From Eubacteriaceae bacterium Marseille-Q4139 (GTDB taxonomy: Bacteria > Bacillota > Clostridia > Lachnospirales > Lachnospiraceae): DNA of 64,000 nucleotides. Made by a program: the position numbers and the translations under genes. Within the stretch, counting starts at the first letter, position 1; each line of letters starts with the position of its first letter. The stretch lies in NCBI GenBank assembly GCA_018223415.1, contig JAGTTQ010000001.1, positions 2,770,365 through 2,834,364 of the forward strand, given 5' to 3'. The notes beneath the pieces are model-generated. The model had not been told where the DNA came from and ran no database searches. It was given only the letters and a program-made list of their open reading frames with translations. Positions 44,259-53,509 of this stretch are shown here, in pieces.

Positions 44259-45191
44259 ATGACGGAAAAACAGACCTTTTCCATAAAAGCAGATGCAAGA
44301 AAGAAAGCTCTTGTGGAACATGCGGCACAGTTCATCTTTACAGTATGTGCATTCTTTGCGGTGATGGCGGTTCTCTCCATCACCGTCTACATGTTCTTAA
44401 ACGGTACGCCGGCCCTCTTTGAGGTGGGGATCACGGATCTCCTTTTCGGAACCGTGTGGAAGCCAACGGCAAAGGAGCCGTCCTTCGGAATCCTTTACGT
44501 CATCCTGACCTCCATCCTGGGAACATCGGCAGCCGTCGTGATCGGAGCGCCCATCGGCGTGTTCACCGCGGTATTCATCGAGGAAATCGCGGGAAAGAAG
44601 ATGGCGGCTATCGTGAAGCCGGCCGTGGAACTTTTAGCGGGAATCCCGTCGGTAATCTACGGGCTTCTCGGCATCTACCTCTTAAACCCGCTCATGTATA
44701 AGTTGGAGCGTCTGGTTTTTGCAGGTTCCACGACCCACCAATATACCGGCGGCGCCAACCTTTTGTCGGCGGTGATTGTCCTTGCGATCATGATCCTGCC
44801 GACGGTCATCAACGTGAGCGCCTCGGCCCTCCATGCCGTGCCGAAACAGCAGAGGGCGGCCTCCTATGCCATGGGGGCCTCGAAAATCCAGACGATTTTC
44901 AAGGTAGTGCTCCCGTCGGCCAGATCCGGCATCATTGCAGCCGTCGTTTTAGGAACGGGCCGTGCCATCGGCGAGGCCATGGCGATTACGCTTGTTTCGG
45001 GAAGCTCTGTCAATATCCCGCTTCCCTTTAACTCCGTCCGCTTCTTAACGACAGCCATCGTCAGCGAGATGGGCTACGCGGCAGGGCTTCACAGGCAGGT
45101 ACTATTTACCATCGGCCTCGTGCTCTTCGTGTTTATCATGTGCATCAACATCGGACTTACGAAGATCCTCAAAGGAAAGGAGGACGCATAG
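44259..45191 (+). CDS. pstC: Phosphate ABC transporter permease PstC
   Basis: A 310-residue permease with about six membrane helices and the inner-membrane EAA-like loop (ASYAMGASKIQTIFKVVLPSARSG). The N-terminal cytoplasmic stretch precedes a helix near residue 25, and a periplasmic segment around residues 48-68 contains LFGTVWKPTAKEPSFG, usual for PstC. It pairs with PstA to form the channel energised by PstB. Its start lies four bases after the pstS stop; its stop is directly followed by the pstA start. Confidence 0.95.
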   Translation: MTEKQTFSIKADARKKALVEHAAQFIFTVCAFFAVMAVLSITVYMFLNGTPALFEVGITDLLFGTVWKPTAKEPSFGILYVILTSILGTSAAVVIGAPIGVFTAVFIEEIAGKKMAAIVKPAVELLAGIPSVIYGLLGIYLLNPLMYKLERLVFAGSTTHQYTGGANLLSAVIVLAIMILPTVINVSASALHAVPKQQRAASYAMGASKIQTIFKVVLPSARSGIIAAVVLGTGRAIGEAMAITLVSGSSVNIPLPFNSVRFLTTAIVSEMGYAAGLHRQVLFTIGLVLFVFIMCINIGLTKILKGKEDA

Positions 45192-46067
45192 ATGGAGCGG
45201 GTCAGCATCATGAACAGGAAAAGACGGATTTCCGATGACATCCTGACGGCCGTCATCTATCTGTCGGCCTTCATCGCTGTGGCGATCCTGGTGGGGATCA
45301 TCGGCTACGTCTTTTTCCGCGGCATCAGCCAGGTAAACTGGGAGTTCCTTACGAATGTGCAGAGCGCATCCAAGGGCACCGTGGGAATCGCGGGAAACAT
45401 CGTAAACACCTTATACATCGTCATTCTCACGCTTCTCGTGGTGACGCCCATCGGAATCGGCGGCGCCATTTACTTAAGCGAGTATGCAAAGCCTGGGAAA
45501 TTCGTTTCCCTGATTGAATTTACCATTGAAACCCTGACGGGAATCCCGTCCATCATTTTCGGCCTGTTCGGAAGCGTGTTCTTCGGCGAGGTGTTAAAAC
45601 TTAAATATTCCATGCTGACCGGCGCCCTGACCTTAACGATCATGGTGCTGCCGCTCATCGCAAGGAATACCCAGGAGGCTTTAAAGACCGTGCCGGACAG
45701 CTACCGCAGCGGCGCCCTCGGCATCGGTGCCACGAAATGGTACATGATCCGGACGATCATCCTGCCGAGTGCCATGCCGGGAATCTTGACAGGCGTGATT
45801 TTAGCCATCGGCCGCACCGTCGGCGAGTCGGCAGCCCTCTTATTTACGGCCGGCAGCGGATACGATCTGCCGAAGGGCGGCATGGGACTCGTGCGGAAGC
45901 TCTTTGAACCGGGCGGCACCATGACCATTGAGCTGTATCTCCAGATGGCAAAGGGAAAATATGACGTGGCGTTTGGAATTGCCTGCGTGCTTCTGGTTCT
46001 CGTGCTGGTGATGAATTTCCTGGCAAAATACCTGGCGGGAAGATTCAATGTGGAGAACCGGAAATAA
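45192..46067 (+). CDS. pstA: Phosphate ABC transporter permease PstA
   Basis: A 291-residue partner permease with six helices. GTVGIAGNIVNTLYIVILTLLVVTPIGIGGAIYLSEYA and the loop SGALGIGATKWYMIRTIILPSAMPGI are the PstA hallmarks. The ATG begins one base after the pstC TAG and has GGAGG upstream. It belongs to the pst operon between pstC and pstB. Confidence 0.95.
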   Translation: MERVSIMNRKRRISDDILTAVIYLSAFIAVAILVGIIGYVFFRGISQVNWEFLTNVQSASKGTVGIAGNIVNTLYIVILTLLVVTPIGIGGAIYLSEYAKPGKFVSLIEFTIETLTGIPSIIFGLFGSVFFGEVLKLKYSMLTGALTLTIMVLPLIARNTQEALKTVPDSYRSGALGIGATKWYMIRTIILPSAMPGILTGVILAIGRTVGESAALLFTAGSGYDLPKGGMGLVRKLFEPGGTMTIELYLQMAKGKYDVAFGIACVLLVLVLVMNFLAKYLAGRFNVENRK

Positions 46068-46085
46068 TTTTGGAAGAGGAACGAT

Positions 46086-46844
46086 ATGCTGGAAAAGAAA
46101 ATTGACGTGAAAGGGCTGAACCTGTACTACGGGGAAAACCATGCCCTGAAAAATGTGAATATAGAAGTCCGGGAAAATGCCGTGACAGCGCTCATCGGCC
46201 CGTCCGGCTGCGGGAAATCCACGTTTTTAAAGTGCTTAAACCGCATGAACGACCTGGTGGACGGCGTCCGCATTGACGGACAGATTTTGTTAGACGGGGA
46301 AAACATCTACGACGCCGGCGTGGATACCACGCTCCTTCGCAAAAAAGTGGGCATGGTGTTCCAGCAGCCGAACCCGTTCCCTATGAGCATCTACGATAAC
46401 ATCGCCTACGGCCCGAGGATCCACGGGATCAAGAACAAGGCGAAGCTCGATGAAATCGTGGAAAATGCCCTGAAGGGAGCCGCTATTTTTGACGAGGTGA
46501 AGGACCGGCTAAAAAGCCCTGCCCTGGGGCTTTCCGGCGGACAGCAGCAGAGGCTCTGCATTGCGAGAGCTCTGGCCGTGGAGCCGGAGGTGCTCTTGAT
46601 GGATGAGCCCACATCGGCTTTGGATCCCATTTCTACTTTGAAAATCGAGGATCTGATGAACGACCTGAAAAGCCAGTACACGGTGGTCGTCGTTACCCAC
46701 AATATGCAGCAGGCGGCCAGGGTATCGGATGTGACGGCCTTCTTCCTTTTAGGAGAGTTAGTAGAGGCCGACGATACCATGAACATCTTCGGAAGTCCCA
46801 AAGACAAGAGGACGGAAGACTATATTACAGGCCGGTTTGGCTGA
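46086..46844 (+). CDS. pstB: Phosphate ABC transporter ATPase PstB
   Basis: A 252-residue ABC ATPase powering phosphate import. Walker A GPSGCGKST near residue 40, FQQPNPFPMSIYDNIAYGPRIHG (Q loop, typical of PstB), signature LSGGQQQRL, Walker B VLLMDEPTSALDP and a switch histidine in VTHNMQQA. Residue order and length are standard. RBS GAAGAGGAACG before the ATG. phoU follows 14 bases after the stop. Confidence 0.97.
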   Translation: MLEKKIDVKGLNLYYGENHALKNVNIEVRENAVTALIGPSGCGKSTFLKCLNRMNDLVDGVRIDGQILLDGENIYDAGVDTTLLRKKVGMVFQQPNPFPMSIYDNIAYGPRIHGIKNKAKLDEIVENALKGAAIFDEVKDRLKSPALGLSGGQQQRLCIARALAVEPEVLLMDEPTSALDPISTLKIEDLMNDLKSQYTVVVVTHNMQQAARVSDVTAFFLLGELVEADDTMNIFGSPKDKRTEDYITGRFG

Positions 46845-46858
46845 TAGGGAGGGAGCAA

Positions 46859-47521
46859 ATGTCACCGAGAACAGTATTTGAACAGGAATTAAAGGAGCTG
46901 CGTCTTGATGTGCTCCAGATGGCAGACTGGGTGGAAAACGGCTACGACAATCTTTTTGAGGCCCTGGAGAAAAAGGACGGCGAGACCATGAAAAAATTCG
47001 TGCGCCACGACAGGGATATCGAGGATATGCAGCGGAACATCGAGGCCAAATGCCTGAATCTCTTTACGAGGCAGCAGCCGGTAGCCAGGGATTTAAGGAC
47101 CGTGTCGGCGGCCATGAAGATCGCCACGGACATGGAGCGGATCGGAAACCACCTCTCCGACATGGCAGAGCTTTTCGTCCGCATGAATTTTGCACCGCTT
47201 TCCGGCTATTCGGGATGTTTTGCGGACATGATCCGCGACACGAAGATTTTCGTCCATAAGGCCACCGACTCTTTTGTGAACAGGAACATGGAGCTGGCAA
47301 AAGAGGTGGTTGACGGGGATGATGAGATCGACGAGTATTTCAACCAGGTAAAGCGGGATGTGATCGGCCATTTAAAGAGCGGCACGATGGACGCCGACGG
47401 CTGCGTGGATGCGCTGATGGCGGCCAAATATCTGGAAAAGATCGGGGATCACGCGGTCAACATCGGCCAGTGGGAGATCTTCCAGGAGACAGGTGTGATC
47501 GACGAAATCCGTCTCCTTTAA
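46859..47521 (+). CDS. phoU: Phosphate signalling protein PhoU
   Basis: A 220-residue protein of two helical PhoU repeats (about 10-110 and 115-215), each with metal-binding acidic clusters: DRDIEDMQRNIEAKCLNL and DDEIDEYFNQVKRDV. It restrains the Pst transporter and the PhoR kinase when phosphate is plentiful. As usual it ends the pst operon; a hairpin follows. No phoP/phoR genes are present in the window. Confidence 0.95.
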   Translation: MSPRTVFEQELKELRLDVLQMADWVENGYDNLFEALEKKDGETMKKFVRHDRDIEDMQRNIEAKCLNLFTRQQPVARDLRTVSAAMKIATDMERIGNHLSDMAELFVRMNFAPLSGYSGCFADMIRDTKIFVHKATDSFVNRNMELAKEVVDGDDEIDEYFNQVKRDVIGHLKSGTMDADGCVDALMAAKYLEKIGDHAVNIGQWEIFQETGVIDEIRLL

Positions 47522-47540
47522 TCATACATCTGCACCAGGG

Positions 47541-47576
47541 GCGCCGGGAGCTTACAGACGTGTAAACTCCCGGCGC
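47541..47576 (+). terminator. Terminator of the pst operon
   Basis: Perfect 10-base arms GCGCCGGGAG and CTCCCGGCGC with a 16-base loop, then TTTGCATTG. Confidence 0.75.
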
Positions 47577-47685
47577 TTTGCATTGTATAAAAAGGCGGAA
47601 ATCCTTTCTCTTCCCCCGCTTCCCATACGGCGGATTTTGTGGTAAGATAGCAAAGCAACGGACAGCAAAGGCTTCCGGAAGAGGA

Positions 47686-50271
47686 ATGAGCGAAAGGACT
47701 TCCGCATATGAAAAATCGGGAAAAAAGGACAAAAAGACCATACGGTTTCTGTGGGCCAGCATGATCGGCATTCTTGTGCTCTGCATCGGCGTATTTGTCT
47801 GGATCACGAGATATATGTCGAAGGAGAGCGAGGAGACCATGGAACAGGTCGGGGAGATTTACATGTCGGAGGTAAACCGGCAGATGCAGCTCCACTTCCG
47901 TTCCATCGTCGAACTGCGGTTCAGCCAGATGGAGGGGATTCTGCTGCGGACGCCGCCGGAGAAGGCGGAAAGCTATGGGGAAGAGATGGCCCATGACCTG
48001 TCAGTAAGCGCCCGTGTGCGGGAATTCACATATCTGGGCCTCTATTCCAGGGACGGGACGCTGGAAACGGTTTATGGGGAGCCACTGGAGATTATCAACG
48101 GCGGCCCGTTTACAGAGGCATTAAGCGCCGGAGAAAACAAGGTAGCCGCATGGATGACCGGGAACGGGGATACGCTTCTGGTTTTTGGCATCCCTGCGTC
48201 CTATCCCATGGCAGAAGGGAAGGAAAGCCTGGGGATTGTGGCAGGCGTTCCCATGAAGGGACTCAACCAGACCATGTCCCTGAGCTCTGCGAAGGCGCTG
48301 TCCTTCTCTCATATCATCCGTAAGGATGGTTCTTTTGTTCTCCGGAACGCGGACGTGGCTGAGGAGACATATTTCCAATGGATTCTCGAAGAAACCGAAT
48401 TTCTGGACATGACGGCTGAAGAAGGCATGAACGCTATGGAGAGTGCTTTCCAAAAAGGCGAGAATTTCTCGTCGCTTTTAAATATTGAAGAAGAGCGGTA
48501 CCATGTTTACTGTACGCCGCTTCCGTATTCGGAATGGTATCTGGTTTCCATCATGCCATACGGCCCTCTGGACGAGACGGTGAACGAGCTTGGCGTGCAC
48601 CGGGTCGCGGCGATCCTGAGAGGCTGCGGACTGATTCTTCTGGCGCTTCTCTTTGTGTTTTTCTCCTATTACGGCATGACAAGGCAGCAGATGAAGGACT
48701 TAAGGCGCGCCATGAAGGAGGCGGAGCGGGCCAACCGTGCAAAGAGCGAGTTCCTCTCCAACATGAGCCATGATATCCGGACGCCGATGAATGCCATTGT
48801 CGGCATGACGGCCATCGCAGAGGCACATCTGGACAACATGGCACAGGTAAAGGACTGCCTTCGGAAAATTGAGCTTTCCAGCCGCCATCTTCTTGGGCTC
48901 ATCAACGATGTGCTGGACATGGCAAAGATTGAGAGCGGGCGGCTGTCCCTGAATGCGGAAGTAATTTCCCTGCGTGAAATCATGGATGGCCTCGTGGGGA
49001 TCATCCAGCCGCAGGTCGAGGCAAAAGAGCTGAACTTTGACATTGTCCCGGAACATATCAGGACAGAGCATGTAGTCTGCGACAGTGTGCGTTTAAACCA
49101 GGTTCTTTTAAACCTGCTTTCCAATGCCGTCAAATTTACAGCGGAGGGCGGCCGGATCGAAATGGCCGTAAGGCAGGAGCCGTCCCCGTCTGGAGACGAA
49201 TATGTCCGCATCCACTTTTATGTGAAAGATACAGGAATCGGCATGTCGCCGGAATTCCAGAAGAAAATCTTTGAATCCTTTGCAAGGGAAGACAATAAGC
49301 GTGTGCATCGGACAGAGGGAACCGGCCTCGGCATGGCCATTACAAAATACATCATTGACCAGATGGGCGGCACCATTGAGGTAAAAAGCGAGCAGAACAA
49401 GGGCAGCGAGTTCCATGTGGCGCTGGATTTGAAGGCAGCAGCGGACGGGGCCAGCGAGCAGGAGCTCGACGGGAAACTCGTGCTGTTTGCCGATGGCGAC
49501 AGCCGTGTCTGCCAGTCCGCCGCAGAGCTTTTGGCCTCCATGGGAGCAAAGACGGACTGGACGGCGGATGGACGGGAAGCCATCGGGATGGTGGAGAGAA
49601 GCCGCGAAGAAGGACGGAGCTATGACGTCATCCTTCTGGGCTGGAACCTGATGGAGCCTGACGGGACTGAAATGGTGAAGGAAATCCGCAGCCTGATGGG
49701 AAGCGCCGTGCCGGTTCTCCTGGTTTCTGCCTGCGGCTGGAGCGGGGCCGAGGCAAAGGCGAAGGAAGCCGGCGCAGACGGCTTTATCAGGAAGCCCCTG
49801 TTCCGGTCGGCGCTTTCTGCCGTAATTCTCCCGCTTTTTAACAAAGAGGTGCAGGCCGCAGAGGTCATGGAAGAGGCGGAGACGGCCGCGAATATTCAGG
49901 GGAAACGGCTCCTGATTGCCGAGGACAACGAGCTCAACTGGGAGATTGCGAATGAGCTTCTCACAGACTGCGGGTTCCTTCTGGACTGGGCCGAAAACGG
50001 GAAGCGCTGCGTGGAAAAGTTTGAGGCTTCTGAGCCGGGATACTACGCGGCTGTCCTGATGGATATCCGGATGCCTGTCATGGACGGCTACGAGGCCACA
50101 AGGGCGATCCGGACATCGAACCGGCCGGACTCCGGCCTTCCGATCATCGCCATGACGGCCGATGCTTTTGCCGAGGACGTGAAAAAATGCCTGGACTGCG
50201 GCATGGATGCCCATGTGGCAAAGCCTTTGGATATCCGAAACCTGGCGGCCGTGCTGGAAAGACTGATTTAA
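47686..50271 (+). CDS. Hybrid sensor histidine kinase/response regulator
   Basis: An 861-residue membrane kinase. Helix 1 spans about 20-42, an extracellular Cache-like sensor about 45-305, and helix 2 about 307-328. The HisKA box MSHDIRTPMNA has His362. The ATPase domain has LNLLSNAVKFT, DTGIGMS and GTGLGMAITK. Two receiver domains follow. The first (about 590-700) has Gly652 where the phosphoacceptor Asp is expected (VILLGWNL). The second (about 745-860) is intact, with Asp793 in MDIRMPVMDG and Lys in AKPLD. No output domain is present. Start chosen at ATG 47686 (AGAGGA close upstream); it is not clearly part of the pst operon. Confidence 0.93.
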   Translation: MSERTSAYEKSGKKDKKTIRFLWASMIGILVLCIGVFVWITRYMSKESEETMEQVGEIYMSEVNRQMQLHFRSIVELRFSQMEGILLRTPPEKAESYGEEMAHDLSVSARVREFTYLGLYSRDGTLETVYGEPLEIINGGPFTEALSAGENKVAAWMTGNGDTLLVFGIPASYPMAEGKESLGIVAGVPMKGLNQTMSLSSAKALSFSHIIRKDGSFVLRNADVAEETYFQWILEETEFLDMTAEEGMNAMESAFQKGENFSSLLNIEEERYHVYCTPLPYSEWYLVSIMPYGPLDETVNELGVHRVAAILRGCGLILLALLFVFFSYYGMTRQQMKDLRRAMKEAERANRAKSEFLSNMSHDIRTPMNAIVGMTAIAEAHLDNMAQVKDCLRKIELSSRHLLGLINDVLDMAKIESGRLSLNAEVISLREIMDGLVGIIQPQVEAKELNFDIVPEHIRTEHVVCDSVRLNQVLLNLLSNAVKFTAEGGRIEMAVRQEPSPSGDEYVRIHFYVKDTGIGMSPEFQKKIFESFAREDNKRVHRTEGTGLGMAITKYIIDQMGGTIEVKSEQNKGSEFHVALDLKAAADGASEQELDGKLVLFADGDSRVCQSAAELLASMGAKTDWTADGREAIGMVERSREEGRSYDVILLGWNLMEPDGTEMVKEIRSLMGSAVPVLLVSACGWSGAEAKAKEAGADGFIRKPLFRSALSAVILPLFNKEVQAAEVMEEAETAANIQGKRLLIAEDNELNWEIANELLTDCGFLLDWAENGKRCVEKFEASEPGYYAAVLMDIRMPVMDGYEATRAIRTSNRPDSGLPIIAMTADAFAEDVKKCLDCGMDAHVAKPLDIRNLAAVLERLI

Positions 50272-50302
50272 AGAAAGAAGCCGTCATGATGCCGTAAAAA
50301 AA

Positions 50303-50334
50303 TCCGGCCTCCCTGCTTTTTCGGGAAGGCCGGA
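50303..50334. terminator. Terminator between kinase and nitrilase genes
   Basis: Arms TCCGGCCTCCC and GGGAAGGCCGGA around TGCTTTTTC; A run before and T-rich sequence after suit both convergent genes. Confidence 0.8.
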
Positions 50335-50339
50335 ATTTC

Positions 50340-51149
50340 TTACAGATTTTCCATCCGCGTAGCAAGAAGCGGAAGCTGTTCTCTGACGGAATCCACTTCA
50401 TCCAGGTCGATGACCGTAGTCTGGAGCTGTTCGGAAGCGCCGAGCTGGTTCAAAACCGTGCCCCAGGGCGAGACGGCGATGGAATGGCCCCAGGAATGGT
50501 AGGAGGCGCTCCTGTCCCTGGCCGGCGCCGTGCCGAAGGTAAAGACCTGGTTGTCGATGGCACGGGAGCGGAACAGGACTTCCCAGTGGGCCGGCCCGGT
50601 TGTCATGTTGAAGGCGGCCGGGACGAGGATGATTTTTGCGCCCTCTAAAACCATGCGCCTGGCTAACTCCGGGAATCGGAAATCATAGCAGATGCAGAGG
50701 CCGATTTTCCCAAATTCCGTATCAAAGACCGTGGCGGAATTTCCCGGCGATAAGGTGTCGGATTCTTTAAAGCACTGGCCGCCCTTTACGTCGATATCGA
50801 AGAGATGGACCTTCCGGTGCTTGGCGATCTGGCGTCCCTCCCGGTCAAAGACATAGGCCGTGTTGTAGACGCGCCCGTCGTCCCCCAGCTCCGGCACGGA
50901 ACCGGCGGAAAGATAAATCCGGAATTTTTTTGCGGCATCGGAGAGAGCGGCCCAGACGGGGCCGCCTTCTTTTTCGGCGTAGGCCGGGAAATTCGGCGTC
51001 TCATAAGGGCAGACGAACATCTCCGGCAGGCAGACGATGTCGGCCTTCTCCTCTTTGGCCTGCCAGAGCTTTGGGATCAGCATTTCAATATTTTTCATCT
51101 TGTCGCTGTAAACGCGGGTCTGGAGCTGTACGATGGTGAGCTTTGTCAT
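50340..51149 (-). CDS. Carbon-nitrogen hydrolase (nitrilase/omega-amidase-like)
   Basis: A 269-residue nitrilase-superfamily amidase with the catalytic triad Glu43 (CLPEMF), Lys113 (KHRKVHLFD) and Cys154 (CICYDFRFPE). The DFRFPELAR, NMTTGPAHWEVLFRSRAIDNQ and HSWGHSIAVSPWG segments place it near Nit2/omega-amidase, which hydrolyses alpha-ketoglutaramate or alpha-ketosuccinamate. This would recycle amide by-products of transaminases; the exact substrate is inferred. RBS AAAGGAGGG before the ATG. Monocistronic, convergent with the kinase gene. Confidence 0.9.
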   Translation of the reverse strand: MTKLTIVQLQTRVYSDKMKNIEMLIPKLWQAKEEKADIVCLPEMFVCPYETPNFPAYAEKEGGPVWAALSDAAKKFRIYLSAGSVPELGDDGRVYNTAYVFDREGRQIAKHRKVHLFDIDVKGGQCFKESDTLSPGNSATVFDTEFGKIGLCICYDFRFPELARRMVLEGAKIILVPAAFNMTTGPAHWEVLFRSRAIDNQVFTFGTAPARDRSASYHSWGHSIAVSPWGTVLNQLGASEQLQTTVIDLDEVDSVREQLPLLATRMENL

Positions 51150-51326
51150 GGTATGAACCCTCCTTTTTAATGGAACTCGTTACTTACCAGTTTAAAGACT
51201 GCGGCGCAGAATGTCAATTCCGCAAAACAGCCGGAGGAAGAAATTTCCACCGGTGAAAATTCCTGCAATTCCTGAGGAAAATCTCCGCCATGGACGTCTG
51301 CTTTCGGATTGTATGGGGGAAAATAC

Positions 51327-51355
51327 TTGATTTTTTTATACAATTATGCTAATAT
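51327..51355 (+). promoter_or_regulatory. Predicted promoter of the ACT-hom-DUF2752 operon
   Basis: TTGATT (51327-51332), 17 bases, TAATAT (51350-51355). The mRNA leader would be about 70 bases and contains a small hairpin TGCCGTACA/TTGTGCGGCA at 51392-51413. Confidence 0.6.
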
Positions 51356-51431
51356 CTTCCGAGTAAAGACAAATGTATTTGTGAGACGAACATGCCGTAC
51401 AGTCTTGTGCGGCAGAAGGGGCTTTTTAAAG

Positions 51432-51878
51432 ATGGAAGCAAAAAAGAGATATTACGTGGTAAATGAGAGGGCGCTGCCGGAGGTACTCCAGAAGGTCGTG
51501 GAAGCGAAACGGCTCCTGGATTCGGACCGCTCCATGACTGTTCAGGAGGCCACGGAGCGGGTGGGCCTAAGCCGCAGCTCCTTTTACAAATATAAGGACG
51601 ACATTCTTCCTCTTTCCGACAATACCAAAGGGAAGACCGTGACCCTGGTGACGCAGATGAATGACGAGCCAGGGCTTTTGTCGGATCTTCTCCATGTGGT
51701 AGCCACCTACCGGGCCAACATCCTGACGATCCACCAGACGATCCCGGTCAACGGCGTGGCGACGGTGACTTTGAGCGTCGAAGTCCTGCCGGATACGGGG
51801 AACGTGGCGAGGATGATGGAAGAGATCGAAGAACTGACGGGAATTTATGACATCAGGATTTTAGGAGTGGAAAAGTAA
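51432..51878 (+). CDS. ACT domain protein (UPF0735 family)
   Basis: A 148-residue protein. The N-terminal half is a helix-turn-helix-like segment (SMTVQEATERVGLSRSSFYKYKDDI, about 33-57). The C-terminal half is an ACT domain (TVTLVTQMNDEPGLLSDLLHVVATYRANILTIHQ, about 72-105), which usually binds amino acids. It resembles PheB/UPF0735. Its gene overlaps hom by one base, suggesting that it senses an amino acid to regulate threonine/methionine synthesis. Start at ATG 51432; the frame is open further upstream but crosses the promoter. Confidence 0.87.
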   Translation: MEAKKRYYVVNERALPEVLQKVVEAKRLLDSDRSMTVQEATERVGLSRSSFYKYKDDILPLSDNTKGKTVTLVTQMNDEPGLLSDLLHVVATYRANILTIHQTIPVNGVATVTLSVEVLPDTGNVARMMEEIEELTGIYDIRILGVEK

Positions 51879-53089
51879 TGAAAGCAGCAATCATGGGATA
51901 CGGCACGATTGGCTCCGGGGTTTTTGAGGTGCTCCGGGAAAATCGTGAACAGATAGAAAAGAAGGCGGGAGAGCCCATCGAGATCAAATATGTGCTCGAT
52001 CTGCGGGACCTTTCCGGGACACCGGCGGAGGAAGCGGCAGTGAAAGACCTTTCCGTGATCGAGAACGACCCGGAGGTCTCCATAGTCGTAGAAACCATGG
52101 GCGGGACGACGCCGGCCTATGAGTTTGTAAAGCGGTGCCTCTTAAAGGGAAAACATGTGGTGACGTCCAACAAAGCGCTGGTGGCGGCCCACGGGACAGA
52201 GCTTTTAAGGCTTGCCGGGGAAAAGGGCGTAAACTTCCTGTTCGAGGCCAGCGTCGGCGGCGGGATCCCGATTATTAGGACGTTGAACGACAGCCTGGCC
52301 GGCGAAGACATCCTGGAAATTTCCGGCATCATGAACGGCACCACCAACTATATCCTGTCCAAGATGTACGAGGAGGGCTGGACGTTTGATGACGCCCTGC
52401 GGACGGCTCAGGAGCTGGGCTACGCGGAGCGGGATCCAAAGGCCGATGTGGAGGGCTATGACACATGCAGGAAGCTTGCAATCCTGACGGCCGTCTCCAC
52501 AAGGAAAGAAACCAGCTACGAGGACATCCCGACAAGAGGGATCACAGACATCACCGACCTGGATTTCAGCTATGCGGCCAGGCTCGGCACTTCGATTAAG
52601 CTCCTTGGCATCAGCCGCAAAAAAGACGGGAAGCTCTATGCCGAGGTGGCGCCGGTGATGGTTGGGGCCCAGAATCCGCTGTATTCCGTGAGCGGCGTCT
52701 ACAACGGGATCATGGTGACAGGGAATATGCTCGGCGTGTCCATGTTTTACGGCAGCGGCGCCGGGAAGCTCCCGACGGCAAGCGCCGTGGCGGCCGACAT
52801 GATCCATGCGGCGATTCGGAAAAACAGCCGGCTGTCGCCTGGCTGGTGCGAAGAAAAGCAGGAAATCCTTCCGGCTGACCTTCTGGAGCGGAGATACTTT
52901 GTGCGATTTGAAGGGAAGCGCCAGGAGAAGAAGGAGATCGTGGAGAACGCCTTCGGGAAGGTGAAATGGATTTCCCTGGAGGGTATGGACGAATTTGCCG
53001 TCCTCACAGAGAAGATGAGCGGTGAGAAATTCCGGGCTGCGGCCGAGGCGGTCGGCGGCCTGCGCCAGCACATCACGGCAGAACTATGA
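51878..53089 (+). CDS. hom: Homoserine dehydrogenase
   Basis: Reduces aspartate semialdehyde to homoserine with NAD(P)H, at the branch to threonine and methionine. The 403-residue protein has the GYGTIGSGVFEVL Rossmann motif, VTSNKALVAAHG, the EASVGGGIPIIRTLN catalytic segment, GIMNGTTNYILSKM and LGYAERDPKADVEGYDTCRK. The C-terminal region lacks a clear full ACT domain, unlike Bacillus Hom, so the neighbouring ACT protein may supply the sensing. Start overlaps the previous stop by one base; stop overlaps the next ATG. Confidence 0.95.
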   Translation: MKAAIMGYGTIGSGVFEVLRENREQIEKKAGEPIEIKYVLDLRDLSGTPAEEAAVKDLSVIENDPEVSIVVETMGGTTPAYEFVKRCLLKGKHVVTSNKALVAAHGTELLRLAGEKGVNFLFEASVGGGIPIIRTLNDSLAGEDILEISGIMNGTTNYILSKMYEEGWTFDDALRTAQELGYAERDPKADVEGYDTCRKLAILTAVSTRKETSYEDIPTRGITDITDLDFSYAARLGTSIKLLGISRKKDGKLYAEVAPVMVGAQNPLYSVSGVYNGIMVTGNMLGVSMFYGSGAGKLPTASAVAADMIHAAIRKNSRLSPGWCEEKQEILPADLLERRYFVRFEGKRQEKKEIVENAFGKVKWISLEGMDEFAVLTEKMSGEKFRAAAEAVGGLRQHITAEL

Positions 53090-53451
53090 GTGTGGTAAGA
53101 GAAATTTTTATCCTGTGGCGGAACGGGGAGATCCCCTGCTTGTTCCACCTGTTCACCGGCCTCTACTGTCCCGGCTGCGGCGGGACGCGGGCCGTCAAGG
53201 CGCTGCTTTTGGGGCGGCCGCTTGTGAGCTTTCTGTATCACCCGCTGGTGCTTTTCTGTGCGCTTTTGGCGCTGTGGTTCGCCTGGTCATATTTCCTTTA
53301 CCGGCGGACGGGAAAGGAACGGTACCGGCCGTCTTTTGACAATAAATATGTGTATGCGGCGGCCATTCTCACTGCCGTCAACTTTATCATAAAAAATGTG
53401 CTTCTGATATTCTTCGGGATTGACCTTCTGGCGCTTCTGCCGAAGGTATGA
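53086..53451 (+). CDS. DUF2752 membrane protein
   Basis: A 121-residue protein with the DUF2752 signature LYCPGCGGTRAVKALL (Cys28, Cys31) followed by a short hydrophobic region and two more helices. DUF2752 proteins are small membrane proteins of unknown role with a conserved CPxCGxTR motif that could hold a metal. The ATG overlaps the hom stop by four bases (ATGA), though a functional link to homoserine synthesis is not obvious. A good terminator follows. Confidence 0.85.
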   Translation: MSVVREIFILWRNGEIPCLFHLFTGLYCPGCGGTRAVKALLLGRPLVSFLYHPLVLFCALLALWFAWSYFLYRRTGKERYRPSFDNKYVYAAAILTAVNFIIKNVLLIFFGIDLLALLPKV

Positions 53452-53454
53452 AAA

Positions 53455-53494
53455 ACCCCGGCCGTGCTTCCAACGTGAAAAACATGGCCGGGGT
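53455..53494 (+). terminator. Terminator of hom operon
   Basis: Arms ACCCCGGCCGTG and CATGGCCGGGGT (one G-U pair) preceded by A4 and followed by ACTTATATTTTTATG. Confidence 0.8.
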
Positions 53495-53509
53495 ACTTAT
53501 ATTTTTATG

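Noticed and set aside
49108..50214. 368-codon minus-strand frame inside the hybrid kinase gene
   Set aside because: Antisense shadow of the kinase coding sequence.
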